Source of the DNA: Ectopseudomonas toyotomiensis
GTDB lineage: Bacteria; Pseudomonadota; Gammaproteobacteria; Pseudomonadales; Pseudomonadaceae
NCBI RefSeq assembly: GCF_900115695.1
Contig: NZ_FOXK01000012.1
Coordinates: 1-64,000, forward strand
DNA length: 64,000 bases
Reading direction: 5' to 3'
Position numbers and translations under genes: made by a program. Every line of letters starts with the position of its first letter. The stretch's first letter is position 1. The notes below the pieces were generated by a model. It ran no database searches and was not told where the DNA came from. It saw only the letters and a list, made by a program, of their open reading frames with translations. Below, piece by piece: positions 45,978-56,059 of the stretch.

Positions 45978-46964
45978 TCAGGTTCGGTCCTTGAAGCTGC
46001 GGCCGATGGCCTCGATGCCGGGCTGATAGTCGTTGTGTTCCACCGCCCGCAGTGTCCAGGCCAGCACGCGCTCGGCGATGCGTTCGTGCTGCTGGCTCAT
46101 GGCATTGACCCGCAACGGTAGGAAATCCAGCAACTGGGTATCGCCGAAGGTGGCCAGGCGCACTGAAGGCCATTGCTCGCTGCTCTGTTCGCGTAGCGCA
46201 TCGAACACCCCTTCGAGCAGCACGTAGGCGGTGGTCAGCAGCGCATCCGGCGAGCCGACTTCCTCCAGCAGCGTTTGCATCTGTCGGTAGCCGCAGGCGC
46301 GGCTGAACAACTCGCCGTGGTAGACGCTGACGCGCCCGTCGAAACCTTTCAGTGCCGAACGGAAGCCGCGTTCGCGCGCCTGGCTGATGACCAGCTCCGC
46401 ACGGGCGCCGAGCAGGGCGACATGCTGGGGTTTGGGCGTCAGCAGGCTTTCGGTCAGGGTGCGCCCGGCCTGTTCGTCGTCGCTGACCACCGAGCGGATG
46501 TGGGTGGGCGACAGCGCGCGATCCACGGCCACCACCGGCAGGCCGGCGGCGACGATGGCCGGATACAGCGGATCGTCCGCTGACAGACAGCTGGCGACGA
46601 TCAGCGCCTCGCAGCGGCGTGAGCGGAACAGCTCGAGCAGCTGCCGCTCGCTGTTCGGGTCATCGTCGGAGCTGGCGATCAGCAACTGATAGCCGGCGGC
46701 ACGCGCCTTCTGTTCGAGCAGCTTGGCCAGGCGCGCATAACTGGGGTTTTCCAGGTCCGGCAGGATGAAACCCAGGCAGCGGCTTTGCCCGCGGCGCAGG
46801 CTGGCGGCCTGCAGGTCCGGGAGATAGCCATGCTCCTCGACCACGGTCAGCACCTTGGCCACGGTCGCAGGGCTGATGCGCCGACGTTCGGCCTGACCGT
46901 TGATCACGTAGCTGGCGGTGGTCACCGAGACCTGTGCCAGGCGGGCGATGTCGCTGAGTTTCAC
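45978..46964 (-). CDS. cra: Catabolite repressor/activator Cra (FruR)
   Basis: 328-residue LacI-family regulator. The N-terminal HTH (MKLSDIARLAQVSVTTASYVING) and hinge are followed by a periplasmic-binding-like effector domain. In Pseudomonas putida Cra responds to fructose 1-phosphate and controls the fru operon. It is divergent from fruBKA, and the shared 237-bp gap holds a perfect Cra palindrome. Position and motif strongly support the assignment. Confidence 0.95.
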   Translation of the reverse strand: MKLSDIARLAQVSVTTASYVINGQAERRRISPATVAKVLTVVEEHGYLPDLQAASLRRGQSRCLGFILPDLENPSYARLAKLLEQKARAAGYQLLIASSDDDPNSERQLLELFRSRRCEALIVASCLSADDPLYPAIVAAGLPVVAVDRALSPTHIRSVVSDDEQAGRTLTESLLTPKPQHVALLGARAELVISQARERGFRSALKGFDGRVSVYHGELFSRACGYRQMQTLLEEVGSPDALLTTAYVLLEGVFDALREQSSEQWPSVRLATFGDTQLLDFLPLRVNAMSQQHERIAERVLAWTLRAVEHNDYQPGIEAIGRSFKDRT

Positions 46965-47082
46965 GGGCGCAGCACCATGCAGGGAAAGGATTTCGAGCGT
47001 GAAAACGCGGCGAGTCTACACCGACTCGACGACGACTGGGCTTCAAGGATTACCCATTATCGGATAAGGTGCCAGCGTTTGA

Positions 47083-47118
47083 TGAAACGTTTCAGCAATG
47101 CGGTTCATCAGCTAGTCT
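47083..47118 (+). promoter_or_regulatory. Cra operator overlapping the fruB promoter
   Basis: TGAAACGTTTCA (47083-47094) is a perfect 12-bp palindrome matching the reported P. putida Cra site (TTAAACGTTTCA). It overlaps a candidate -35 (TTTCAG), 17 bp before a candidate -10 (TAGTCT, 47113-47118). Bound Cra should block transcription of fruBKA. Confidence 0.8.
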
Positions 47119-47201
47119 TGAGGGTGTTTGGGGGCATAAGTGAGCGTCGAACCCGTGAACACCCTTCTCAATCAGAACAAGAATCCAAGCCGGAGGCACC
47201 C

Positions 47202-50063
47202 ATGCTCGAACTCGATGCCAGCCAAATCCAGATGGGCCGGGCGGCGGCGAACAAGGGCGAAGCCCTGGCCATGCTCGGCGACGCGCTGGCCAGTGCCGGC
47301 CTGGCCACTGCGGCTTACCTCCAAGGCCTGCAGGCGCGCGAGGCCCAGGGGTCGACCTTTCTCGGCCAGGGCATCGCCATCCCCCATGGCACGCCGCAGA
47401 CCCGCGATCAGGTGCTGCGCACCGGCGTCAGCCTGATCCAGTTCCCCGCGGGCGTGGACTGGGGCAACGGCCAGCAGGTCTACCTGGCCATCGCCATTGC
47501 CGCCCAATCCGATGAGCACCTGCATCTGTTGCAACTGCTGACCCGCGCTCTGGGCGAGGGCGATCTGAGCCAGGCGCTGCGCGAGGCCCGCGAGCCGGCG
47601 CAGATACTCGAGTTGCTGCAGGGCGCGCCGCAGGCACTGGCACTGGACGGCCAACTGGTGGCGCTGGCGCAGCCGGCCGAAGACTTCGACGAATTGCTCT
47701 GGCAAGGCGCGCGCCTGTTGCGTCAAGCCGGCTGTGCCCGCAGTGGCTTCGCCCTCGGGCTGGCCCGTGGCGAGCCGCTGCCGCTGGGCGATGGCCTGTG
47801 GTGGCTGCACAGCGAGGCCAGTGTCGAGCGGCCCGGCCTGGCTTTCATCACCCCGGCGCAGCCGCTGAGTTTTCGCGGTGAGGCGTTGCGCGGCCTGTTC
47901 TGCCTGGCCAGCCAGGGCGAGGCGCACCGTCAGGCGCTGGAACGCCTGTGCGATGTGCTGATCGGTGGTCGCGCGGCCGCCTTCAGTGAAGCCAGCGATA
48001 GCCGCCAGGTGATCGAGGCGCTGGGTGGCGAGGTAGCGCCGGACTGGCCCAGCCTCAGCGTGCCGCTGCTCAATGCCCATGGTCTGCATGCGCGCCCGGC
48101 CAAGGCACTGAGCGAACTGGCGCAGGGCTTCGCGGGCGACATACGCGTGCGCCTGCTTGGCGATACGGGCGCCGGGGTCTCGGCCAAGAGCCTCAGCCGC
48201 CTGCTGGCGCTGGGCGCACGGCGTGGTCAGATGCTCGAATTCAGCGCCGAACCGGCGATTGCCGACGTTGCGCTGCCGGCCATTCGCGCCGCGCTGGAGA
48301 GTGGCCTGGGCGAAACGGTCGAGCCGCTGAGCGAAGCGCTGCCCGAGGTCGCGGCGCAGCTGGAACCGGTCGAAGCGGTCGCCCCTATTGCCGGTAGCCG
48401 TCTGCAGGCTGTCGGTGCCTCACCCGGCATCGCCATCGGCCCGGCGCTGGTGCGCACGCCGTCGGTGTTTGATTTCTCTGAGCAAGGCCTGGGTGTCGAG
48501 CAGGAACGCGCGCGTCTGGATGCAGCCCTGGCCGCTGTCGCCGCGCAGATCCAGCGTCTGGTCGATGGCGCCGGTGTGGCGAGCATTCGGGAAATCTTCA
48601 GTGCCCACCTGGCCATGCTCGCCGATCCGGCGCTGCGCGAAGACGTCGATGCTCGTCTGGCCAAGGGCGTGAGCGCCGAAGCGGCCTGGCAGGTCGAGGT
48701 CGAGGCCGCGGCCAAGCGTCAGGAAGCGCTGCACGACCCACTGCTGGCCGAGCGCGCAGCGGACCTGCGTGATATTGGCAACCGTGTGCTGGCGCATCTG
48801 TGTGGCGTCGAGCTGCCCAGCGAACCGAACGAGCCGTACATCCTGGTGATGGCTGAAGTCGTGCCGTCGGACGTCGCTGGCCTCGACCGTCAGCGGGTGG
48901 CCGGCATCCTGACCGCACAGGGTGGCGCCACCGCGCATAGCGCGATCATTGCCCGGGCCTTGGGGATTCCCGCTGTGGTCGGTGCCGGTGATGGCGTGCT
49001 GGCGTTGGCGCAAGGCACGCCACTGCTGCTCGATGGCGACAGCGGCCTGCTGCGCATCGCCCCGGATACCGCTGAGCGCGACCAGGCGCTGCATGATCGT
49101 GAGACGGCGCAGCAGCGGCGCGAGCAGGCGCATGCCGCGCGCTTCAACGATGCGCAGACGCGCGACGGCGTGCGTGTGGAAGTGGCGGCCAATATCGGTG
49201 CCAGCGGCGAAACCGCCGACGCGGTGGAGCTGGGCGCGGAAGCGGTGGGCCTGCTGCGCACCGAACTGGTATTCATGGAGCATGCCCAGGCGCCGGATCA
49301 CGCCGCGCAGGAGCGTGAGTATCGTCGTGTGCTCGATGCGCTGGCCGGACGCCCGCTGGTGGTGCGCACGCTGGATGTTGGCGGCGACAAACCCCTGCCG
49401 TACTGGCCGATGCCGGCCGAAGAAAATCCTTTCCTTGGCGTGCGTGGCATTCGCCTGAGCCTGCAACGTCCGGAGATTCTGGAAACCCAGCTGCGCGCCT
49501 TGCTCGCCTCGGCCGATGGCCGGCCGCTGCGGATCATGTTCCCCATGGTCGGTTCGGTGGAGGAGTGGCGTGCGGCGCGTGACATGGTGCAGCGGCTGCG
49601 CGAAGAGATCGAAGTACGCGACCTGCAGGTCGGCATCATGATCGAAGTGCCCTCGGCGGCGTTATTGGCGCCGGTGCTGGCGCGTGAGGTCGACTTCTTC
49701 AGTATCGGCACCAACGACCTGACCCAGTACTGCCTGGCCATCGACCGCGGCCATCCGCAGCTGTCGGCACAGGCCGATGGTCTGCATCCGGCCGTGCTGC
49801 GCCTGATCGAGATGACCGTGACCGCTGCCCATGCCCAGGGCAAGTGGGTCGGCATCTGCGGCGAGCTGGCCAGCGACCGTCTGGCCGTGCCGCTGTTGGT
49901 CGGCCTGGGCGTGGACGAGTTGAGCGTCACACCGCGCTCGATTGCCCTGGTCAAGGCGCGCGTGCGTGAGCTGGACAGCCGCCAGGCGCGAACCCTGGCT
50001 GACCGCGCCCTGACCCTCGACAGTGCCAGCGCCGTGCGCGCGCTGGTGGCGGAGATGCACTGA
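47202..50063 (+). CDS. fruB: Fructose PTS multiphosphoryl transfer protein (EIIA-HPr-EI)
   Basis: 953 residues from the ATG at 47202, preceded by GGAGG. Cytosolic fusion of three phosphotransfer modules: EIIA-Fru with H62 (GIAIPHG), HPr with H296 (GLHARPAKAL), and Enzyme I with H579 (GGATAHSAIIAR). EI also carries the PEP/Mg site TNDLTQYCLAIDRG and the cysteine in WVGICGELA. It passes phosphate from PEP to FruA. The next start overlaps its stop by 1 bp. Confidence 0.97.
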   Translation: MLELDASQIQMGRAAANKGEALAMLGDALASAGLATAAYLQGLQAREAQGSTFLGQGIAIPHGTPQTRDQVLRTGVSLIQFPAGVDWGNGQQVYLAIAIAAQSDEHLHLLQLLTRALGEGDLSQALREAREPAQILELLQGAPQALALDGQLVALAQPAEDFDELLWQGARLLRQAGCARSGFALGLARGEPLPLGDGLWWLHSEASVERPGLAFITPAQPLSFRGEALRGLFCLASQGEAHRQALERLCDVLIGGRAAAFSEASDSRQVIEALGGEVAPDWPSLSVPLLNAHGLHARPAKALSELAQGFAGDIRVRLLGDTGAGVSAKSLSRLLALGARRGQMLEFSAEPAIADVALPAIRAALESGLGETVEPLSEALPEVAAQLEPVEAVAPIAGSRLQAVGASPGIAIGPALVRTPSVFDFSEQGLGVEQERARLDAALAAVAAQIQRLVDGAGVASIREIFSAHLAMLADPALREDVDARLAKGVSAEAAWQVEVEAAAKRQEALHDPLLAERAADLRDIGNRVLAHLCGVELPSEPNEPYILVMAEVVPSDVAGLDRQRVAGILTAQGGATAHSAIIARALGIPAVVGAGDGVLALAQGTPLLLDGDSGLLRIAPDTAERDQALHDRETAQQRREQAHAARFNDAQTRDGVRVEVAANIGASGETADAVELGAEAVGLLRTELVFMEHAQAPDHAAQEREYRRVLDALAGRPLVVRTLDVGGDKPLPYWPMPAEENPFLGVRGIRLSLQRPEILETQLRALLASADGRPLRIMFPMVGSVEEWRAARDMVQRLREEIEVRDLQVGIMIEVPSAALLAPVLAREVDFFSIGTNDLTQYCLAIDRGHPQLSAQADGLHPAVLRLIEMTVTAAHAQGKWVGICGELASDRLAVPLLVGLGVDELSVTPRSIALVKARVRELDSRQARTLADRALTLDSASAVRALVAEMH

Positions 50064-50983
50064 TGGCCCGAATCCTGACCCTGACCCTGAATCCGGCGCT
50101 GGACCTGACCCTGCGTCTCGACCGTCTGCAGCCCGGCGCGATCAACCGCTGCCATGAGCTGCGCAGCCACGCCGCCGGCAAGGGCCTGAACGTCGCCCAG
50201 GTGCTGGCCGATCTTGGTCATACCTTGAGTGTCGGCGGCTTTCTCGGCCGCACCAATGCCGCACCGTTCGAGAGCCTGATGCACAAGCGCGGCTTTCACG
50301 ACCTGTTCGTCCGCGTGCCGGGCGAGACGCGCAGCAATATCAAGCTGGCCGAAGCCGACGGCTGTATCACCGACCTCAACGGCCCCGGCCCGCAGGTCGA
50401 GACCGAGCACCTTCAACGTTTGCAGGATGAGCTGGAGCCGCTCTTGGCTGGGCATGACGCCGTGGTGGTGGCCGGCAGCCTGCCGCGTGGTGTGACGCCT
50501 GAGTGGTTCGCTGGCCTGCTGCGGCGGATCAAGGCCTGCGGCGTGCCGCTCGCGGTCGATAGCAGTGGTGCGGCCCTGCAGGCGGCCCTGGGCGTCGCGC
50601 CCTGGCTGATCAAACCCAACGAGGAAGAACTGGCCGAGGTCTGCGGCAGCGATCTGTCCGCCGCCGTGCAGGGCCTGCGCGTACAGGGCATCGAGCATGT
50701 GCTGCTGTCGCGCGGCGCGGCCGGTGTCGACTGGCATGGCCCGGACATCGCCCTGCGCGCCGTACCGCCGTGGGTCGAGGTGGCCAGCACGGTCGGTGCC
50801 GGCGACTCGCTGCTGGCGGCCAGCCTGCATGGTCTGCTCGAAGGCTGGCCCGCCGAACGCACCCTGCGCCTGGCCACGGCGGTGGCCGCGCAGGCGGTCA
50901 CCCAGATCGGTTTCGGCATCCACGATCGCGAGCAGCTGGCCCGTCTCGAGGCGGCCGTACAACTGCACCCCATAGAAGAATAA
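50063..50983 (+). CDS. fruK: 1-phosphofructokinase
   Basis: Phosphorylates fructose 1-phosphate to fructose 1,6-bisphosphate. 306 residues, PfkB/ribokinase fold with N-terminal NPALDLTLRL and GKGLNVAQVL, and the anion-hole/base motif VGAGDSLLAA containing D248. It is the middle gene of fruBKA: 1-bp overlap with fruB and 11 bp to fruA. Its substrate is also the Cra effector, giving feedback. Confidence 0.97.
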   Translation: MARILTLTLNPALDLTLRLDRLQPGAINRCHELRSHAAGKGLNVAQVLADLGHTLSVGGFLGRTNAAPFESLMHKRGFHDLFVRVPGETRSNIKLAEADGCITDLNGPGPQVETEHLQRLQDELEPLLAGHDAVVVAGSLPRGVTPEWFAGLLRRIKACGVPLAVDSSGAALQAALGVAPWLIKPNEEELAEVCGSDLSAAVQGLRVQGIEHVLLSRGAAGVDWHGPDIALRAVPPWVEVASTVGAGDSLLAASLHGLLEGWPAERTLRLATAVAAQAVTQIGFGIHDREQLARLEAAVQLHPIEE

Positions 50984-50994
50984 GAGGCACTGAC

Positions 50995-52719
50995 ATGAAC
51001 CTGCTGATCGTTACCGCCTGCCCCAATGGGCAGGTCACCAGCGTGCTCTGCTCGCGTCTGTTGCAGGCGGCAGCCGAGCGCCTGGGCTGGCAAACCCGTG
51101 TCGAGGTGCACGACGCCCGCGCCATCGGAGCGCCCTTGAGCGAGGCGGATATTGCCGTTGCCGATCTGGTGGTGGTGGTCAAGACTGGCGAGCTGGCGCT
51201 CGGTCGTTTTGTCGGCAAACCCCTGCTGCAGGCCACACCAGCCGAGGCGCTGGCCGACCCGCAACGCTTTCTGCGCGAAGCCCCCGAGCGGGCCCGGCCC
51301 TATGCCGAGGATGCCGCCGCGCCGAGCGGGCGCAAGCGGCTGGTGGCAGTCACTGCCTGTCCCACTGGCGTGGCGCACACCTTCATGGCCGCCGAGGCGC
51401 TGCAGCAGGCGGCCACGCGTATGGGCATCGAGTTGCAGGTGGAAACCCGCGGTTCGGTCGGCGCGCGTAACTTGCTCGACGATGCCGCCATCGCAGCGGC
51501 CGATGCCGTGCTGCTGGCCACCGATATCGAGGTGGACACCAGCCGTTTCGCTGGCAAGAAGGTCTACCGCTGCGGCACCGGGGTGGCCCTGAAACTGCCG
51601 CAACAGACGTTGGAGCGGGCCTTGAACGAGGCGCGAGCGCTGAGCGAAGCCACGCCAGCCGAGGGCAAGGCCGTCGCCAGTAGTGGCGAGAAAACCGGCC
51701 CCTACAAGCACCTGCTCACCGGCGTGTCCTACATGCTGCCGATGGTGGTGGCCGGCGGCCTGCTGATCGCCCTGTCGTTCATCTTCGGCATCGAGGCGTT
51801 CAAGGAAGAGGGCACCCTGGCTGCCGCGCTGATGAAGATTGGCGGCGATAGCGCCTTTCAACTGATGGTGCCGCTGCTGGCCGGCTATATCGCCTATTCC
51901 ATCGCCGATCGTCCTGGCCTGGCGCCGGGGATGATCGGCGGGTTGTTGGCCAGTTCGCTGGGGGCCGGCTTCATCGGCGGCATCATCGCCGGTTTTCTCG
52001 CCGGCTATTCGGCCAAGGCCATCGCCCATTGGGTGCGTCTGCCAGCCAGCGTCGAGGCGCTCAAGCCGATTCTGATCATCCCGCTGGTGGCCAGCCTGTT
52101 CACCGGGCTGGTGATGATCTATCTGGTTGGCAGTCCGGTAGCAGGCATGCTCGCAGGGCTTACTGCTTTTCTCGATGGCATGGGCAGTACCAATGCAATC
52201 CTGCTCGGCATGCTGCTCGGCGGCATGATGTGCGTCGATCTCGGCGGGCCGATCAACAAGGCGGCCTATGCCTTCTCCGTCGGCCTGCTGGCCTCGAGCA
52301 GTTATGCGCCGATGGCCGCGACCATGGCGGCCGGCATGGTGCCACCCATCGGCATGGCCATCGCCACCGTGCTGGCGCGGCGCAAGTTCGCCCAGAGCGA
52401 GCGCCAGGCCGGCAAGGCAGCCGGGGTGCTGGGGCTGTGCTTCATCTCCGAAGGGGCGATTCCCTTCGCCGCCAAGGACCCGCTGCGGGTGATCCCGGCC
52501 AGCATTGCCGGTGGTGCGCTGACCGGCGCGCTGTCGATGTACTTCGGCTGCAAGCTGATGGCGCCGCACGGCGGTCTGTTCGTGCTGCTGATTCCCAACG
52601 CCATCAATCACGCGCTGCTGTACCTGCTCGCCATCGTCGCCGGCAGCCTGGTCACTGGCTTGCTCTATGCGCTGATCAAGCAGCCCGAGGCGCAGCCGCT
52701 GGCGGTTGGGGCGCAATAA
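50995..52719 (+). CDS. fruA: Fructose-specific PTS EIIBC component
   Basis: 574 residues from MNLLIVTACPNGQV at 50995. It begins with two EIIB-like modules: the first (C9 in TACPNG) is probably a degenerate duplicate, and the second has C122 in TACPTGVAHTF, the usual phospho-site. An EIIC membrane domain with about nine helices follows. It imports fructose with concomitant 1-phosphorylation. Last gene of fruBKA. Confidence 0.96.
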   Translation: MNLLIVTACPNGQVTSVLCSRLLQAAAERLGWQTRVEVHDARAIGAPLSEADIAVADLVVVVKTGELALGRFVGKPLLQATPAEALADPQRFLREAPERARPYAEDAAAPSGRKRLVAVTACPTGVAHTFMAAEALQQAATRMGIELQVETRGSVGARNLLDDAAIAAADAVLLATDIEVDTSRFAGKKVYRCGTGVALKLPQQTLERALNEARALSEATPAEGKAVASSGEKTGPYKHLLTGVSYMLPMVVAGGLLIALSFIFGIEAFKEEGTLAAALMKIGGDSAFQLMVPLLAGYIAYSIADRPGLAPGMIGGLLASSLGAGFIGGIIAGFLAGYSAKAIAHWVRLPASVEALKPILIIPLVASLFTGLVMIYLVGSPVAGMLAGLTAFLDGMGSTNAILLGMLLGGMMCVDLGGPINKAAYAFSVGLLASSSYAPMAATMAAGMVPPIGMAIATVLARRKFAQSERQAGKAAGVLGLCFISEGAIPFAAKDPLRVIPASIAGGALTGALSMYFGCKLMAPHGGLFVLLIPNAINHALLYLLAIVAGSLVTGLLYALIKQPEAQPLAVGAQ

Positions 52720-52867
52720 GCGCAGGGTTCGTTGCCTCGGTTACACTGAGCTGAACAGCGCCGGGCAAGTCGGAGTCTGTTGAAGGGGGCGGTGCGCCGC
52801 TGCGCTGCGACGGCCCCCGGTTGGCTTCGTGGCGCAGTCGCCCTCACAAAGAAAGGACCTTCTGTAG

Positions 52868-55045
52868 ATGACTCAAGCTCTCGCGCATCGCTGGCGCTTC
52901 TTCCGTGCCGGCGGCTTCGATCAGGTGCAACTGGAAACGCCCGCCGACCTCGCCGCCTTGCGTGGCCTGGATCAGAAACTCTGGGCCAGCCTGGCCTGCC
53001 CGGTGAACAACCTGGAGCTGGATCGGCGCATGCTGCAGTACATCGACCTGAACAATGACGGTCGTATTCGCGCGCCGGAAATTCTCGATGTGGTCGATTG
53101 GACGTTGGCGCGTCTGGCCGACCCTGCCGTGCTGTTCCATGACGGCCCGCTGCAGCTGTCCTCGCTCACCGAAGATGCTGTGGGCGCGCGCCTGCGTCTG
53201 GCCGCGCAACGCCTGTTGGGGGTGCTTGGGCGGCCCGATGCCGAGAGCCTGACGCCGGCCGATACCGCCGATCTGGCGAAGCTGTTCCCGCCGCACCAAT
53301 CCAATGGTGATGGTCTGGTGCCGGCGACGCTGACCGATGATGCCGAACTCAAGGCCGCCATCGCCGATATCATCGCCTGCCTGGGCGCACAGACCGACCG
53401 CAGTGGTGAGCCGGCCATCGGTGCCGAGCAGATCACCGCCTTCTTCGATCAGGCGCGTCAGCTGCATGCCTGGCATGCGCGTGCCGCCGAGCAGGGGCTG
53501 GATGCTTTCGGCGAGGGTACGGTGGCCGCTGTGGAGGCGCTGAGCGCGGTGCGCGCCAAGATCGACGACTATTTCACGCGCGTGGCCATGGCCGAGTTCG
53601 ACCCGCGTGCTGCCGCCCTGATGAATGCCAAGGAAGAAGAGCTGGTGCGTCTGGCCGCGCTGTCCCTAGCCGATGCCAGCGAGGTGGCCGACCTGCCGCT
53701 GGCGGTGGTGCAGCATGGCGATGAGCTGCCGCTGGACAAGGGGCTCAACCCGGCCTGGCAGCGTGCCATCGATGAGTTTCGCCAGCGTGTGGTGGTGCCG
53801 GTGTATGGCGAGCAGGACAGCCTGTCGCGCGAGCAGTGGCAGCACCTGGTTGCGCTGTGCAGCAACTACCTGGCCTGGCGCGCCGAGACGCCGAAAGTGG
53901 CGATTGCCGAAATGCTGGAGCGCGGACGTATTCTCGAACTGGTGGAGCAGGGCGCCGAGGCCCGTTTGCTGGCGCTGGTCGAAGAGGACAAGACCGTGGC
54001 CGAGGCGGCGGACGGGCTGGTCGAACTGGACAAGCTGATTCGCCTGCGTCATGGCCTGGTTACGCTGCTGCGCAACTTCGTGTCCTTCCAGGCGTTCTAT
54101 TCGCGTCACGAGAAGGCCGTGTTCCAGGCCGGGGTTCTGTATATCGACGGCAAGAGCTGCGAGTTGGTGGTGGAGGTCGACAACGTCGAGGCTCACGCCA
54201 AGGTGGCGGCGGCCAGCGATTGCTTCCTGCTCTATTGCACGTGCACGCGTCGCGGCGAGCCGGTGCGGGGTAAGGAGGCGCTGAATATCGTGGTGGCGGT
54301 GACCGCTGGCAGCGAAGGTGATCTGCAGGCGGGCCGCCATGGCCTGTTCTACGACCGCGACGGCAACGACTGGGATGCCACCGTGGTCAAGGTGGTGCAG
54401 CACGCCATCAGCATTCGCGAGGCGTTCTGGTCGCCGTATCGACGCGTTTCCAAGCTGGTGTCCGATCAGGTGCAGAAGCTTGCCGCCAGTCGCGACGCCG
54501 ACATGGTCAGCAAGACCGCAGCCAAGGTCGGCGAAACCGGTGCGGCTCCAGCCGCCACGCCTACCCCGGCCTTCGATATCGCCAAGTTCGCCGGTATCTT
54601 CGCGGCCATCGGCCTGGCGGTCGGTGCCCTGGGCACGGCACTGGCGGCGGTGGTCACGGGGATTCTGTCGCTGGTCTGGTGGCAGGTTCCGCTGCTGCTG
54701 CTCGGCGTGCTGCTGGCCATCTCCGGGCCGTCGATGCTGCTGGCCTGGTTCAAGCTGCGCCGGCGCAGCCTGGGGCCGATCCTCGATGGCAATGGCTGGG
54801 CGGTGAATGCCCAGGCGCGTATCAGCATTCCCTTCGGCACCGCGCTCACGCAGATGGCGGAACTACCCAAGGGCAGCGATCGCGCTTTGCGCGATCCCTA
54901 TGCCAACAAACCGGTGGTGTGGCCCTGGATACTGGCGTTGCTGCTGGCGCTGGGCCTGGGTTACTACGCCTGGAGCAATGGCGTGTTCAGCCCGGCGCCG
55001 GAGGTGCCGGCCGAAGCGGCGGCGCCCGTTCAGGACGCCGGGTAG
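52868..55045 (+). CDS. Large membrane-anchored protein with EF-hand-like loop
   Basis: 725 residues. I do not recognise a named family. Near the N-terminus a 12-residue EF-hand-type loop (D60-E71, DLNNDGRIRAPE) is complete at all ligand positions. The middle is soluble and helical. The C-terminus has two or three membrane helices (about 572-632) and a further one (about 691-712), with the tail after it. It is 148 bp after fruA on the same strand without an obvious terminator. Calcium binding is inferred from the loop alone. Confidence 0.7.
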   Translation: MTQALAHRWRFFRAGGFDQVQLETPADLAALRGLDQKLWASLACPVNNLELDRRMLQYIDLNNDGRIRAPEILDVVDWTLARLADPAVLFHDGPLQLSSLTEDAVGARLRLAAQRLLGVLGRPDAESLTPADTADLAKLFPPHQSNGDGLVPATLTDDAELKAAIADIIACLGAQTDRSGEPAIGAEQITAFFDQARQLHAWHARAAEQGLDAFGEGTVAAVEALSAVRAKIDDYFTRVAMAEFDPRAAALMNAKEEELVRLAALSLADASEVADLPLAVVQHGDELPLDKGLNPAWQRAIDEFRQRVVVPVYGEQDSLSREQWQHLVALCSNYLAWRAETPKVAIAEMLERGRILELVEQGAEARLLALVEEDKTVAEAADGLVELDKLIRLRHGLVTLLRNFVSFQAFYSRHEKAVFQAGVLYIDGKSCELVVEVDNVEAHAKVAAASDCFLLYCTCTRRGEPVRGKEALNIVVAVTAGSEGDLQAGRHGLFYDRDGNDWDATVVKVVQHAISIREAFWSPYRRVSKLVSDQVQKLAASRDADMVSKTAAKVGETGAAPAATPTPAFDIAKFAGIFAAIGLAVGALGTALAAVVTGILSLVWWQVPLLLLGVLLAISGPSMLLAWFKLRRRSLGPILDGNGWAVNAQARISIPFGTALTQMAELPKGSDRALRDPYANKPVVWPWILALLLALGLGYYAWSNGVFSPAPEVPAEAAAPVQDAG

Positions 55046-55159
55046 GGCGTACCGGGACGCCGGCCGCTCGGAAGCAGTACGCCGCTGGATGTGTGGGGTG
55101 CTGCAAAACAGCGGGCTGTTCGCTGCGCTCCTGAGTTTGTCCTACAGCTGTTCTTGGCT

Positions 55160-55867
55160 TCAGCCCGCCAATAGCTCCGCTACCCAGCGCGGCAGCTGTT
55201 CGGTGGCCGGGCCATAGCGTTTCTCGGCGAACAGCGAATGGCCCAGGCTCGGTTCCAAATTGATCTCCAAAGTATGCGCGCCGGCTCGGTGCGCCTGCTC
55301 GACGAACCCCGCCGCCGGGTAGACATGGCCCGAGGTGCCGATGCTGACGAACAGCTCGCATTGCTCCAGCGCGTCATAGATGCGCTCCATGTGATAGGGC
55401 ATCTCGCCGAACCAGACGATATCCGGGCGCAGCGTACCGACCAGCCCGCAGCAGGCGCACGCCTGGCTGACCGGCATGTCATCCTGTAGCGGAAAGCGTT
55501 GCTGGCTGTTGCTGCAGAGCATCGACTGCAACTCACCGTGCATATGCAGCAAGCGTCTGGTGCCGGCGCGTTCGTGCAGGTTGTCGACGTTCTGCGTGAC
55601 CAGCAGAAACTCGCCCTGCCAGGCGGCCTCCAGCTCGGCCAAGGCCAGATGCCCGGCATTCGGTGCGATGGCCGGATCGCGCAGCTGGGCGCGACGCATG
55701 TCGTAGAAACGCTGCACCAGCGCCGGATCGCGGGCGAAGCCTTCGGGTGTGGCCACCTCTTCGATGCGGTGGTCTTCCCAGAGTCCGTCAGCGGCGCGGA
55801 AGGTGCGGATGCCGCTCTCGGCGGAGATACCGGCACCGGTGAGAATGACGATATTGGGATGGGGCAT
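55160..55867 (-). CDS. cobB: NAD-dependent protein deacylase, sirtuin class III
   Basis: 235 residues from MPHPNIVILTGAGISAESG. SIR2 fold with NAD motifs GAGISAESGIRTFR and TQNVDNLHERAG, catalytic His in HMHGEL, and zinc cysteines C-x(n)-ACACC. The Y-x-x-R pair in FYDMRRAQL is the signature of class III sirtuins (SIRT5, E. coli CobB), predicting desuccinylase/demalonylase as well as deacetylase activity. An upstream in-frame extension to 55969 is not homologous. It faces the 725-residue gene. Confidence 0.92.
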   Translation of the reverse strand: MPHPNIVILTGAGISAESGIRTFRAADGLWEDHRIEEVATPEGFARDPALVQRFYDMRRAQLRDPAIAPNAGHLALAELEAAWQGEFLLVTQNVDNLHERAGTRRLLHMHGELQSMLCSNSQQRFPLQDDMPVSQACACCGLVGTLRPDIVWFGEMPYHMERIYDALEQCELFVSIGTSGHVYPAAGFVEQAHRAGAHTLEINLEPSLGHSLFAEKRYGPATEQLPRWVAELLAG

Positions 55868-55918
55868 GTTGGCTCCGAAGCAAGCGCGTTGCTGCAACTC
55901 TAAGCCAATTACCAGTCC

Positions 55919-55974
55919 GTAGGGTGTGCCGCGCGCACCAGCATCTTTGCTCAGGTGCGCATGGCGCACCCTAC
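55919..55974. repeat. REP palindrome upstream of the sirtuin gene
   Basis: GTAGGGTGTGCCGCGCGCACC and GGTGCGCATGGCGCACCCTAC are inverted around a short spacer. Same family as 45917-45975. Confidence 0.8.
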
Positions 55975-56059
55975 ATGAGGATCAGAACCGTAGCCTGGAT
56001 CTCGTCCGGGCTACGCGGTTGCCGACCCAGGAGCAAGACGACACATGCTGGTTCTTGGG

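Noticed and set aside
50413..52716. 767-codon open frame opposite fruK/fruA
   Set aside because: Antisense shadow of the fru operon without recognisable motif or ribosome-binding site.
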